The notes beneath the pieces are model-generated. The model was not told the DNA's origin, searched no databases, and saw nothing but the letters and a program-made list of their open reading frames with translations. Source: Sanguinoderma infundibulare (lineage: Eukaryota > Basidiomycota > Agaricomycetes > Polyporales > Polyporaceae). From it: a DNA stretch of 64,000 nucleotides. The DNA is taken from positions 1,178,001 to 1,242,000 of the forward strand of contig JAVLRN010000006.1 of NCBI GenBank assembly GCA_032821775.1. The letters are read 5' to 3'. Positions 22,707-34,083 of the stretch are shown in pieces (the stretch's first letter is position 1; every line of letters starts with the position of its first letter). A program made the position numbers and the translations under genes.

Positions 22707-23361
22707 ATGTACTTCTGGTTGTCTGTGTTCGCCCTCTCAGCATTACTGGTAATGTGTGCGTACCCTCTTTTTGCGTCCCACTCGCCTTTGGTATCTCTCG
22801 AGAATGCGGCTGAACGCTAGATGATCGCACGCAGTGTCGTTCCGGTACCGGGCCTCGCTCTTCAACCCCATGCGGTCGTTGTTCCCCCGGCTCGGGCACT
22901 ACCAGCCCGTGGCGACGTTCGCGGAGCAGGCCGACGCGGGCCTGACGTCCTCGACGTTCGACATCGAGGCGAACATCCGGGAGGGCGACTCCAGGTCTGG
23001 CCTGGACGAGCGCGGCACTCAGGAGGTGCTGGACATCATGCGCCGGGAGCGGGTAAAGTGAGTTCTTTCTATCTCTTCATCGTTAACGTTTCTTCGTGGA
23101 GAAAGCATCGTGGCGCATAGTTGAGGACGAGGGTGACGCGGGTGGCGAGGGAGCGGGATTGGGAGATCTTGCAGAAGTGCTCACTATCTGGCCTTCCAGC
23201 TTTGACCAGGCACGGTTGATTCGGCAAAATCAGTGGCTAGCAGCCAACGGCATCGACCCCTCAGGTTTGTCTTCTGTTCTGAATGCCGTGTATGTCGACT
23301 GAACGGTGTTGCTGCGCACTCAGGAATGCCGCTGGACGCAAAGGCTGTTACGCGCCTATGA
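22707..23361 (+). CDS. DUF2015 small fungal membrane-anchored protein
   Basis: A protein family of unknown function found in fungi. The N-terminus is a single hydrophobic helix (MYFWLSVFALSALLVM), likely a membrane anchor. The soluble part has the DUF2015 hallmarks: AGLTSSTFDIEANIREGDSR, then SGLDERGTQEVLDIMRRERV, and after an intron FDQARLIRQNQWLAANGIDP. The last exon reads GMPLDAKAVTRL and stops at 23361. Splice phases agree at all three introns. It shares its promoter with EMC5, which may or may not mean shared regulation. Confidence 0.85.
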
Positions 23362-24363
23362 TCGACCTGGCCTTTCCCACTTTCCTCCTACTAATTCTCT
23401 CTAATCCACCATGCTATCGTCGTGCTTTGCCGACCCGGATGGCTCCATCGCTGTCTGATCCTTGTTTCTTTACAGCTTCCAGTCTGTCCGCATACCGATG
23501 CTTATGTCATCCGCGAATAACCCACCATCATTGTTGTCTTTGTTTTCTTACCTTTCACCTCCTGGGAACCGTGTAGTACTGTAACCTCCATGTGTATCAT
23601 CATCAATCGAGCGGTCGTTGCCGTGAGGCACGCACGTAGTCCTCATGTGTCTGACTTGAACTGTGTCTATTAGGTTTAAATGTTTTTCGGTGAGTCGTCA
23701 TTTCGCCCAGCTCATCCTTAGTCCCCAGATTTGAAATTTCCGAAAGGCACACACAAGGCGTGCACAAGGACTGCGAATGTCGGGGCAGCCTCATGGTTCG
23801 GTGGCACGACTGCACGCCAGTCTGAGGCCTCGGATATTCGGCGCTGGCTTCGAATTTTACTGAAAAAATGACTGGACACTGTCGAAACTCGTTACTATCC
23901 AGATGTTTCCTCTGGAATGAATGCCGTCTAACTTGTGTCGCCAACTTGAGGCAGCGTCGTGGACTTGGTGAGTATCACTTCGTCCGCTTCTTCGTTCTTT
24001 ACCTTACTTGCCACACGATAGCGGATCGACGTTGTGGGTGAGGTATGTTACCCTCGTGTAGACAGTCTTATGTGACAAAGCCATCGCATGGTAGGCTTTA
24101 CCATCCTCGTGGCTGCTTTCACTGCGCATCCATCGTCCTTTATTAAGCTCCGACTTCTTTGTTCAAGTGCTCTCACCTTGTCAGTCCCCCCAACCTAGCT
24201 TGAACGAGGAACATTGACGTACCAGTGGCACCGGTTCCGACTCGGCGTATATAGGTTTCCCAAGCATCAAGCAATGACCAGATCCAAGAAACTGTCGTCC
24301 GTCCCAGCGTATGCCTCGCTCAATTGGTGGTCGCATTCGTTCGTTGACTGACACGCGTATAGT
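23362..24363. other. Intergenic region
   Basis: A kilobase with no supported gene. It holds the 3' UTR of the DUF2015 gene and the leader of the gag-like ORF. The minus-strand ORF at 24181-24720 is a shadow of that ORF. Confidence 0.5.
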
Positions 24364-24882
24364 ATGCATCCCGATGGAGGTTCCCCACGCCGCCACTCCC
24401 ACCAATATCAGCTTGTCGCGGACGCTGGTATCGTCGACTTGTTTCTTCCCGAGCATGTGCGACTGGGCGCACACAACTGGCTCGAGTTCAAGCTCGCCAT
24501 AGAAGCCGTCCTCTTCCTCAAAGGCATTCCCCTCACACACCTGCGGTGCGCAAAGTGCCCGCCACCGCTCCCTGTGGCGTACACGGCAGGAAGCGAAGCC
24601 GACCGAGCGCGAGAGGATGCAAGAGCCGGAGAAAAGTGGGCAGCGGACGACGACCTGTGCAAGACGATCATCCTGCTCAACGTCCGAAGCGACCACATGC
24701 GGCTCGTCGAGCACCACCACGAGCGATGGCCGGCGGCGAAACTGTGGGCGTTGCTCATTCAGCGCGACGAGGAGATCGAGAAGGAGTGGGGGAGGAAGGT
24801 TGAGAGGCTGTACTGCATTCGGACCTTAGCTCCTTGGGTGTTCCTTGTGATTGTGTGCTCGGCTTGGCTTATGGATGCATGA
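24364..24882 (+). CDS. Orphan gag-like ORF (copia-type)
   Basis: A 172-codon frame whose middle resembles the gag polyprotein of Ty1/copia elements (UBN2/retrotran_gag type). LGAHNWLEFKLAIEAVLFLK matches the pattern of a Trp in the first helix and an L/F-G hinge. KWAADDDLCKTIILLNV and AAKLWALLIQRDEE correspond to the helices that follow. The C-terminus ends in a hydrophobic stretch (APWVFLVIVCSAWLM) instead of a zinc knuckle. No protease, integrase or reverse transcriptase lies nearby, and no LTR was found. It is either a fragment or a co-opted gag gene. The similarity is recognised by pattern and is weak. Confidence 0.45.
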   Translation: MHPDGGSPRRHSHQYQLVADAGIVDLFLPEHVRLGAHNWLEFKLAIEAVLFLKGIPLTHLRCAKCPPPLPVAYTAGSEADRAREDARAGEKWAADDDLCKTIILLNVRSDHMRLVEHHHERWPAAKLWALLIQRDEEIEKEWGRKVERLYCIRTLAPWVFLVIVCSAWLMDA

Positions 24883-25131
24883 TCTTGTCGGGACTCGCAT
24901 TTAGTAAATGGTTAACATGTCCTTCTCCACTCTGAGCGTCCGGGCCCGGGGGCCGCGAGTGAGGGTGCTGACGAGAAGGTCTAGTAGACGGTCTGGTATG
25001 GAGGCTGAGACGGCCAAGCGATGACGTAGGACGGGAGGAGTAAGTAATCCTCGGCGACAGCGCGCGCGCCTGATATACACAGGCCCTCTTGACGCGACCA
25101 GGTCCGCGTCGTCCGCTCACTCGACCGCACC

Positions 25132-27288
25132 ATGTCTTCCTCCTCCTCCTCGCCCTCCTCTTCGCCCCCGCTCAGCTCTCCAAATGGCTCCACCTCATCC
25201 ACGTCGGACTCGTCCTCCGTCACCGTGCAGGGCACCGTGTACGTCTCCCAACCCTACCGCTCCTCCACGCAGAACAAGTTGCGCGCCATGATTACCTTCG
25301 CCCCCCGCAAGTCGCATTTCGACATTTCGAACGAGAGCAGCACCTCCAACCAGTTCCGCGGCTTTTTCACGCTCTTTTGGATATCGCTCTTCCTCTTCGC
25401 CGTCAGCACCTATGTCCGCAGCATGGAGACCCACGGCTGGCCGCTCAACTTTGAGTTCGCGACGATGATCACCAGCGACGGGCTCACCCTCGCGCTCTCA
25501 GACGCCGTCTTGGTCCTCAACACCGGCCTCTGCGTGCCCTTTGCGAAGGCGGTCGCGAAAGGTTGGATCCGGTACACCTGGACCGGTGTCCTCATCCAAC
25601 ACTTATGGCAGTGCGCCGTGCTTGCCGTCGCCGTGACATGGACGTTCAATAGGTGTGTGGCTTATCCCCTAATGTGGGCTTCACATGAGAGCGTGCGTGT
25701 TTACAAAGGTTGCACGGCGTAGACAGTGGCCGTGGGTCCAGTCCGGATTCCTCACCCTTCACTCACTGGTGAGCACCTTCTTCCCAGTGTCACGCTGCAG
25801 TCCTATGCGCATATTGCACAGGGCGACGTTGAGACCGTTGGCCGGTGCGCTGATAACAAGCCTCATTGCGCCGTCTTTTCTGAACGCCCTTTCATTAATA
25901 CACTTCGAATCTCTAGGTCATGATCATGAAGATGCATTCCTATCTCAGCGCCAACGGCGAGCTCGACACCGCCAACAGGCAAGCCCAGCGCATCCTCATC
26001 CAGCTCAAACAGGCCACAGAGGCCGACGGTGGGTGGGACGATGCGCTCCAAAAGGCAGAGGCTGCGATGCTTCAATCCGAGTCCCCGGTCCAGAGCGGAA
26101 CGCCCGAGGTGCCGAAAGACGCACCCTTTGGTAGCACCACATCCTATGTCGACGCGCGCACCGCCGTGACCCTCCGTCAACGCCTCCAGACCGTGGCCGT
26201 GGCCAACAAAGCCCCTGGCAGCAGCGGCGGTGTCAAGACGACCGGAACGCGTGTGCTGCCCTTCGACCCTGCCGGCATTCCGACGCATCCCCCGACGACG
26301 TCCGAGATCCTCACCCACCACCCGAACGAGACCATTGCGGCGCTCGCGACGTCCCATGTCGAGCTGGAGCGCGAGCTCACTGGCTCGGTCGAAGGCAAGG
26401 TCCGGTGGCCGGCGAACATCACGCTGCGCGACTTTGCGTGGTACCAGCTCACGCCGACGCTCGTGTACGAGCTCGAGTACCCGCGGACGGACCGGATCCG
26501 GCCGTTGTACGTGTTTGAGAAGACGGTGGCGTTCTTTGGAACGTTCGCGCTGCTGTACACGATCGTGGAAACGTTCATCATCCCGCTCACGCCGACGCCG
26601 GACCAGAGCTTTGCGCGGAGCTTGCTGGATTTGTCGATGCCATTCATGATTTCGTACCTCCTGCTGTTTTACATCATCTTCGGTGGGCCGTCGCTTCCTT
26701 TTGCATTTATGCGTGCCACCTAGCTGACGTTGGTACAGAATGCATATGCAACGGATTCGCAGAACTGAGCTAGTGGGTGGAAATTCGTTTCGATCGCTTG
26801 TCGCCGGTGCTCACATTCTCGCCGCCATAGCTTTGCCGACCGCCAATTTTACGACGACTGGTGGAACTCGACTTCTTGGGACGAGTTCTCGCGAAAGTGG
26901 AACAAGCCAGTACACACCTTCCTCCTCAGACACGTCTACGCGTCGACCATGGATTCGTACAAGCTCACCAGGCAGAGCGCAATGTTCCTTACCTTCTTGC
27001 TCAGTGCGGCTGCGCACGAGCTCGTCATGGCGATTGTGACGAAGAAAATTCGGTTCTATTTGTTCGTTTTGCAGGTGTGTCTGCTCTGCCCGCCTCTCTC
27101 GTCGTTCTGTTCTGTTGTATAACGCGAATGCTAACGCGTGTGGTTGGGAACAGCTTGCCCAGATCCCGCTCATCGCGATTGGGAGGGTCCCGGCCATCCG
27201 CCGAAACAAGTTGCTCGGGAACATGGTGTTCTGGGTCGGCCTGTATGCCGGCTTCCCCTTGCTCTGCGTCGCGTACTGCGCGTATTGA
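25132..27288 (+). CDS. ARE2: Sterol O-acyltransferase (ACAT/ARE family)
   Basis: A multipass ER enzyme of the MBOAT family that esterifies ergosterol with acyl-CoA for storage in lipid droplets. The N-terminus is a Ser-rich cytosolic tail, followed by helices around GFFTLFWISLFLFAVSTYV. After two introns comes VMIMKMHSYLSANGEL, the conserved V-K-x-H-S-Y motif of ACATs. The following exons carry IRPLYVFEKTVAFFGTFALL and the diagnostic FYDDWWNSTSWDEFSRKWN motif. The catalytic His is in LLSAAAHELVMAIV. The last exon ends FPLLCVAYCAY at 27288. Five or more introns fit; the one before VMIMK is about 150 nt. ARE1 and ARE2 cannot be told apart here. Confidence 0.9.
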
Positions 27289-27920
27289 GCTGCACCTGTT
27301 CATCCTGCACTTATCGCCGAAAACTCCCCGCCTCAAGACTCGACTTCGACATCCCGCCACTCACCGAACTGACAACTTTCTGAACGAACACACTGGTTCT
27401 GGTTCAGATACCCTGGAGAATTGCTCGGCTTTACAAAACGCTGCCCACGGCCCAGTGTCTGCATGCATATCCATCATGCTATTTATTCTACAGTCACAGT
27501 ATCGTATGCCCCCGCACTGCATAGTTGTACATTTCGACTCGGTCTTGGGGATGTATCACCCTTGGCATCCTAATCGTAATACTGACCATGTTGTGGTTCG
27601 CTCGGTGGTTTGAAGGTGTACACGATTAGAAGATCTAGATCCGACGGGCGACGTCCCGGCCGGCGAGTGGAAGTTGAATGTCTTGTTGCAGGAGGGCTTT
27701 GAGATGATGAAGAATATCATGGTCATGCTTCCACCCTAGGCGTGAATCTGGCTTCCTCTCTGCTAGAATTGTTGGGAATGTGTTCCAGCGGAAAGAGAAC
27801 CACCATATATGTGCCACATGCGTGACGTTAGATGATAGGTTTACTGCTGTAGTTCGTTCTATTGCTAGCTATAACATTGCGGGCTCTAGCCTGTCCGACA
27901 AGTATTTGCCTCCGAATGTC
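27289..27920. other. Convergent 3' region ARE2 / GST
   Basis: 630 bp between two converging stops. No coding or repeat signal was seen. Confidence 0.45.
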
Positions 27921-28841
27921 CTAGTTCCGTTGAATGGCGGGATTCGCATTGAAGTAAGCACGCATCGCGGCCTACGATGTTCAACTAAGCGACCAATGCT
28001 GCCCTGAACCTGAAGGAAGCTCACCTCGTCCCAGGTAGCCTGGAAGCTCGGCCGGGCCTCCACGTCCTCAATGTACTTCATGAGCCGCGCGAACTTCGGC
28101 CCGCGAAGCGCCTCCGCCGTCTTCTTCCCCTCCCCGATGGGGTACTTCCCAAGATCGTTCTCCAATCGCAACAGCAACAGGATGCAGACGAGCATCGGCC
28201 CCGCGGAGACGTCCGCCATGCTCCACTCGCCGACCGCGAACCCGGTGGGAGGCAGGCGAGCTTGCAGCGCTTCGAGGCCCACGAGGAGGTCGCTGGCCGG
28301 GCCGCCCTTGAAGAAGAACTCCCGGAGGCCGTCGAAGATCTTGGTGTCGACGATGGAGCTGAAGATGCGCGCGTTCGCGCGAAGGACGGCCGAGTGCGGG
28401 AGGAGGCTCGCGGACGGGAAGGTCTCGGCGAGGAACTCGAGGATGATGCCGGATTCGATCACCACCACGGCTTCCGAAGAGGGCTCTTCAGGTGGGTGCT
28501 GGGGTCCGCCGTAGCTGAGTGCCGGGATCTGAATGGGGCATGAGCAAAAGACCGTGCGGAAACTGCGAACTTGGACGGGGAGAAGAAGCCATGGCTGACC
28601 ATGCCGGTGACGGTGTTGACCTTTGAGCTGTACCACTCGGGTTTCTCCCTCGTGTTGACAGAGATGGGCGCATAATCCGCCTTGGCCTCTTCTAGGGCGA
28701 TGTGCACCCGTTGGCAGAAGGGGGACGACTACCAATCCACACGTTCGGCGTCAGTCGTACTCGAGACCAAAATATGGAGGTTGAATACGAACGCCAACGC
28801 ACCGGATGAGTGTAGAACGTGATCTGTCCGTGCTGAACCAT
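27921..28841 (-). CDS. Glutathione S-transferase-like protein
   Basis: A cytosolic GST of a fungal class close to omega/GTE. The start MVQHGQITFYTHP leads over an intron into the thioredoxin-fold exon SSPFCQRVHIALEEAKADY with the beta-strand EWYSSKVNTVTGM. The third exon begins IPALSYGG and has the glutathione-binding ES pair in VVIESGIILEFLAE. The all-alpha domain follows, with PPTGFAVGEWSMADVSAGPM. A last exon AAMRAYFNANPAIQRN ends at 27921. In the active-site loop the position of the omega-class catalytic Cys is Ser (SPFC), with Cys three residues later. It may therefore work as a Ser-type transferase or be a binding protein. Four exons are consistent. Confidence 0.85.
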
Positions 28842-29705
28842 GGCCCGGTCTCTGGCGGAAAGAGGTGCTGTTCTGGAGAGATGGAAGGGAAAGTCTGAGT
28901 GAGGGGCTTTATCTTTCAAGCTTTATACCAGCGACGAAGCCCGTCTATCGACATGCCTCCTCCAGGGGATGCGTTTGTGTCTCTGCGAAAGAACGCTTGT
29001 TCTGACAGCCAACGTACACATTTAGACAGATCGCCGTCCTGTGTGACCTGGAGAGAGGCGTTTAGAGCGAAAAATCGACCCACTTGACTCTAGATGTACA
29101 CATAGCATCCAACCAACTGGATGACGGAGACGTTCTTGGTCATAATTACCGACGGTCGGGATATTAGAAGAGACTTGAAGCTCAAGCAGGCGCTTGAGTT
29201 GCCTTTCTTGATGAACTCCAAAGAAAGGCAAACAAGATCTTGTTCAGCCAGGTTTCGCCCTTACTAAGGAACTGTCTTGCTGGACATCTTCGGTTGCTTC
29301 AAATGCATGCATTTTATAGCACTTTTTATTCGCACATGTATTCCGGGCTGAGTCAGATGGAGCCAGATTGTTTTTTTGTGGCAAGCGGGCTCAAAACGGA
29401 TCCCGGTGGTTAAGCTCGGGCGTTCAACGTTCAACGTCTGGCTTATTTACGATGCATACCTACGGGCCTTACTGCCAATGCATCAGAGCCTCTGGCCACT
29501 GTCGAGGCAACAAGGCCACCTGAGACAGCTCCGCCAGATCACCGATTGAGAACCAACTACCAGGTCGTTCGGAACCTCTGCTACAAAGTCCCGTAAGATT
29601 CGATCGTACACGTGAGTAGGCCTTCCAGTCCAAGCACTGTTTGGACGGTACCCTGACATATATGTATCTAAGATGAGTTTGCTGCGAAAGAATATGTCCA
29701 ACCCA
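28842..29705. other. Intergenic region
   Basis: 860 bp holding the GST promoter on one side and the YVC1 3' end on the other. No gene was seen. Confidence 0.45.
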
Positions 29706-32700
29706 TCATGCGCCCCGCGTCAAGTTCCTCGAAATCTCTGCGAGCATATCCTCGATTCTCTTCTGCCTGTCCTCGATCCTCGCCAAGCGGCGCTCCCACT
29801 CCGACGCCCCCGGGTGGCCCTCTTCGTCCTCTTCCTCCAACTGGGCCGCCGTCTCGCGCGGTCCTTCCGACCTCTCCTGCTCGACTCCGCGGTTCCGCTC
29901 GTCCTCCTGCCGCCCGACGACCATCCCGCGTCCGTCATCAGGGCTTTCCGACAGCGGTGCTGTGGTCGCGAGCAGGGATAAGTGCGATCGCTTAGGAGGG
30001 CTGTGTGTAGGGAACTTCCGGAACGCCGTGCTGCTCTCCGCGGTCGCGCCGTATTGCTCTGCCCTCGGCCCCGCGACTGACTGCGTGCGCCTGCGCCTTG
30101 GAGCGACAGCAAGGCCAGCACCCACGTGCATCGACATCAGCCTGCGACGAGTCGCGGGACCGTAGCTGACCAGCGCTCCTGCAGATGGCGGTGGTGGTCC
30201 CGCGTTTCCGTCGCTGTGGACGGGACGATCGGCCGGGGACTGCGCCTGCTCCTCCGGGATGAGGTCGTCGTCGACGATGAGCGGCTGGAAGATCTGTGCG
30301 AGCGGACTTGCGGCGGGCTGCGCGATGTCGAGCCCGCGTGTGACGATTTGGTTGATGCGTGGCCGAGGGTGCGGTGGAGGCTGTGGAGGTTGAAGTGCCT
30401 GCGTATGGTTTTGCGGAGAGCTCGAAGGGCCAGGGCCAGGAAACTCCGACTTGTGTGGGGAGGCAGAGCGAGGTGGGGTAGACCGGCCCGTCGATGAGGA
30501 CGGGCGGTGCTGCCGCACAGAGGTGCCAGATGCACGTCTGCGTATCGCTTGAGAGAGGCGACGATGAAGTGGGTCGATGGGAGGGACTGCATCCATTTCC
30601 TCTAAGTCCAGCGCGCTTTCATCCAGCTCTTCCTCAAGCTCGAATATCTGCATGATCTGCTTTCAGAGATAGCTAAACGCGAAGGCAACGAACTCTCCGT
30701 ACCGCGTCGATATCAGCATCTGGCCCTGAAAGACCCTCAAAGAAAGCTATTGCATATTAGCTATGGCAGAGAGAAGAGATGACTATGAGAACACGTACTC
30801 AGTCGCTTCAGGTGTCTTGGTAGTGTATCGAATATTTTCTCCGCAGCTGCAGATACAGTCTCATAGAAAGTGAAGGACCCCGAATGCTTCGCCTGTCGCT
30901 CGTAGACGGCAATGAAGAGAAGAATCGGGAAACTCGTGACCCTAATCATGAACACATTGACCTACACCGGCTCTATGAGATAGGGCAAGGCGACAAGGTA
31001 AGTATACCCATACCTTGTGGAACCAGCGTGGCGTTAGGAGGTAGCTCGATGGATACATGATGCAGAGGGCAATGAGGTTGATTGGCGGCTGATAGGAGAA
31101 GAGCGAGTCGGCCTTCACTCTAAGTAGAAGGTCAGGACTTGGATTATATGCGAAATATATCGAGTCCTAAGCTCACCCTTCAATAGTTGACACGGCGCGG
31201 CGGAACATTGCCTGGTTCTCAGTAAGCACGATGCACACGATGCTCAGAAACGACCGCCGTACCTCCGCCGCTGCGTCATCGTTGATGGTGGAAAACGTGT
31301 GCGAGAGGATCTAAGTCACGATGAGATAGCCGCGTGAAGTTTTCTCGACATGAAGGGAAACTCACGGATACCAGAACTGCAAGTCAAAGAAACGTCAATC
31401 AAGTCACCACAAAAGAAGAAAATGCAAAGACATACCGGTCAAAAGTAGGGTATTACTCAAACATGCGTAAGTGATCATAAGGAATGGACCGAATATAGGA
31501 TGGAAGTTTGCTAAAGGTCCCTCAATAAGCATGAATATTCAGAACTGGGGGGGGGGGGGGGGGGATGTTTCGTACCGGCGTTGTCGAAGCCACTGGCATC
31601 CAATCCGAACCACAGATCGAGCATCCACCAGGCGACGGTCCTACAAAATCATCGCTGATGAGCGTGTTCCCCGCGTTACAACGATGGGTCTGTACACACC
31701 CTGCACTATATCTTATACGTCAGGGCTGTGGTCAGTACTTGGATATGCGACGGTGGCTGCGGAACATACCCCGCATTGTCCTTTCCAAGTCTATATGACC
31801 GAAGTGATGAGCTCGAACATCCATGTGAAGGAGCAGATCCGCCTTACGTCCACAAAGCGTACAAGAAACCGCCGAAGCAGAATCCAGCGATGCCCATCAG
31901 GACAACGAACTGGATGATCATGGCCCGCAACGACAGCACCATGACGTTGTCCTTGAACGTCACAAATGCCAACCTGATCACAAGTGGGTCAATGGACACC
32001 CTGAATGACGTCCTGGAAGACGGTAATACCTTGGAAACATGAGCACGGCAATCAGTGCAAGACTGTCATTGCCCATGCTCCTTGCCCAAGGCCCTGGCGT
32101 GAAGAACATCAGGCACAGAAGGGCACGATGAAGAGAGAACGTACTGTCATCGTATACTCCGACGATTCTCATCGCGGCATACGTGCAATATAGGGTAACT
32201 TGCGTTGAACATGAGTATTGCGCCCCCGATAGTGGTGGTGTAGCGGCTTACCGAATGCTAGATCGAAGCCATTCTACATAAACAAGTGAGCCATAGCGTT
32301 CTCGTCCAAGGGTCCTGTCCTTCACTAACCCATGTTCCCTTGAAGTATACTACGATAGCGTGAGATATATGGCAAGGATTGCTCCAAGAGTAGTGGCTTA
32401 CCTTTGATACCATGCTCTTGCATCGCGGCCACCTTCTCCAGAGTGAAACCCAGAGCATAGACCATGAAGACAATCTCCGCAGTGTTGATGGTATCAAGGT
32501 CATTCAACTCTATAGCACATACGAAGAGGATGAAAAGGACGAGGAAGCTACCCGGGCGGATATCTGGTGAGCGAGTGGCCTATGGATTGGAATAGACACG
32601 TACTTGGTGTATTCTAGGACCGAACGTATTGCAGGTACTTTCAGGCTGAGGAGGAAGTATTAGTCAAGGGAAGAAGCTGGTAGAAATGGAACTCGCCGAT

Positions 32701-33718
32701 AGTGGTCTAGAAGCGGTGCCTTGTGCGGGTCGTAGAAGTGTATGGGATTACGTTTGTAGGTCTGTAGACATACATTGACCAATTAGCGCAAGATAATGTC
32801 CAGTAGAGAAATGTGACGGACATCTGAGAGTATAGAGCGACTACTCTCGGCCTGGTAGACGATTTTTCCGCTGCACACGAACGTCAATGGCACTCGTGAG
32901 GGAGACGATGGATGTCTTCACCTCCAAATACCGTCAATCACCCTCTGACAGGGCGAACTTTTGATGAAGCGCTTGGCCTGGCAGAGAATAGCCATCTCTA
33001 TCGCGTTCCCGACACGATCCTCGAGGTCATCATCGTGCTCTTCACGCGCATGCGCTAGAAGGGCAGATGGAGCGCCAGAGTACACAGACCATGTGGTGGT
33101 TAGGACAAGGGCAAGCTCGAGCATGTTATGCGCGTGCTCGCGCAGGGCACGAATGGCGAGAATCTCGCAGAGCTCGGCCCGAGTGCGGGAGAGGGCAGTG
33201 GTAGTCAAGAGTCGGTCACGGGAGAAATAGACGCGGTTGAGGAGTAGGCAGAAGACGACGGACATGTTTCCCTGCCGCTGTATGGCGCCATACTTGTCAA
33301 GGAGCGGGCGAATCAGAGTGTAGGTAAGGTCGGGCGCCGTTAGCTAAAACCAATATGAGGTGAGCTTGCACATGAACCCTCGGCATCTGGAGAGACTTAC
33401 TGCCTCATATGTAAGAGGGGTGTCTATGAAGATCTTAGTTTGGCGAAATGAGTGCAGCAGTACGGCGACGCACCTATGAAGTGCTAGGTGCCACCCGGCC
33501 CAGACGAAATTACGGGATGTTCAGTAACCAGGCCCAAGGTCCACGGGTCGAAAGTAATTACCATGACGTCCTTGTGAACTATTAGAAAGGGCAGTAGAGT
33601 AGCTTGAGACAGTACTCACTTGCCTAATCATGTGGATGATGGGATACACCTCCGTCGTCGCGACATCGACGGGACGGAGGAGCGGTTGTCGCTCCGATGG
33701 CGCCTCTGCGTCTGCCAT
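29706..33718 (-). CDS. YVC1: Vacuolar TRP-type calcium channel YVC1
   Basis: YVC1 releases Ca2+ from the vacuole in response to stretch and osmotic shock. The gene has about twenty short exons. The start is MADAEAPSERQPLLRP, then IIHMIRQ joined to IDTPLTYEA. The N-terminal helical domain has NMSVVFCLLLNRVYFSRDRL and SRTRAELCEILAIRALREHA. Membrane segments include LNDLDTINTAEIVFMVYALG and LAFVTFKDNVMVLSLRAMII. The segment before the last exons is VNVFMIRVTSFPILLFIAVY, followed by FDTLPRHLKRL. The 315-codon last exon is a low-complexity, Pro/Ser-rich cytosolic tail ending in a coiled-coil-like stretch (RLARIEDRQKRIEDMLAEI). One intron (31511-31575) contains an 18-base G tract on the plus strand. 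Confidence 0.9.
31547..31564 (-). repeat. G18 homopolymer in a YVC1 intron
   Basis: Eighteen consecutive G on the plus strand, so C18 in the transcript. It is followed directly by AG in the transcript, 30 nt from the donor. Confidence 0.95.
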
Positions 33719-34083
33719 CGGGTTCTTTAGGTTTGTTCAAGGGAGCATGGGCTTTTGCGATGGATACCACAGGGGGGGTGACACAAGCAGAGGTATGCAA
33801 AGGCAGCGGGGAGCGGTTGGGGAGAGGGACGAAATGGAGGAAGACAACGCGGGCGAACTCGAGACATGATCCCCGTTTCTATATCACCTGCTCGCCAAAC
33901 GCAATCTAATCTTATCTGGGCGCCCGCGTTCCAGAATCCCGCGGCGTCGGCCTTTGCACTCCAAACTCGTCCATTCAACTGCAAACGACAACTGGCCACC
34001 GCCCGTTGTCCGACGTCGTGAGTTGGCGGACCACTCTCCTTCCAGTCACACGCACTAACCACAAGTTTGCAGTACGTTGTCGC
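33719..34083. promoter_or_regulatory. Divergent promoter YVC1 / F-box gene
   Basis: 365 bp between head-to-head starts. An upstream in-frame ATG (34006) would extend the F-box protein by 26 residues. No regulatory motif was recognised. Confidence 0.35.
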
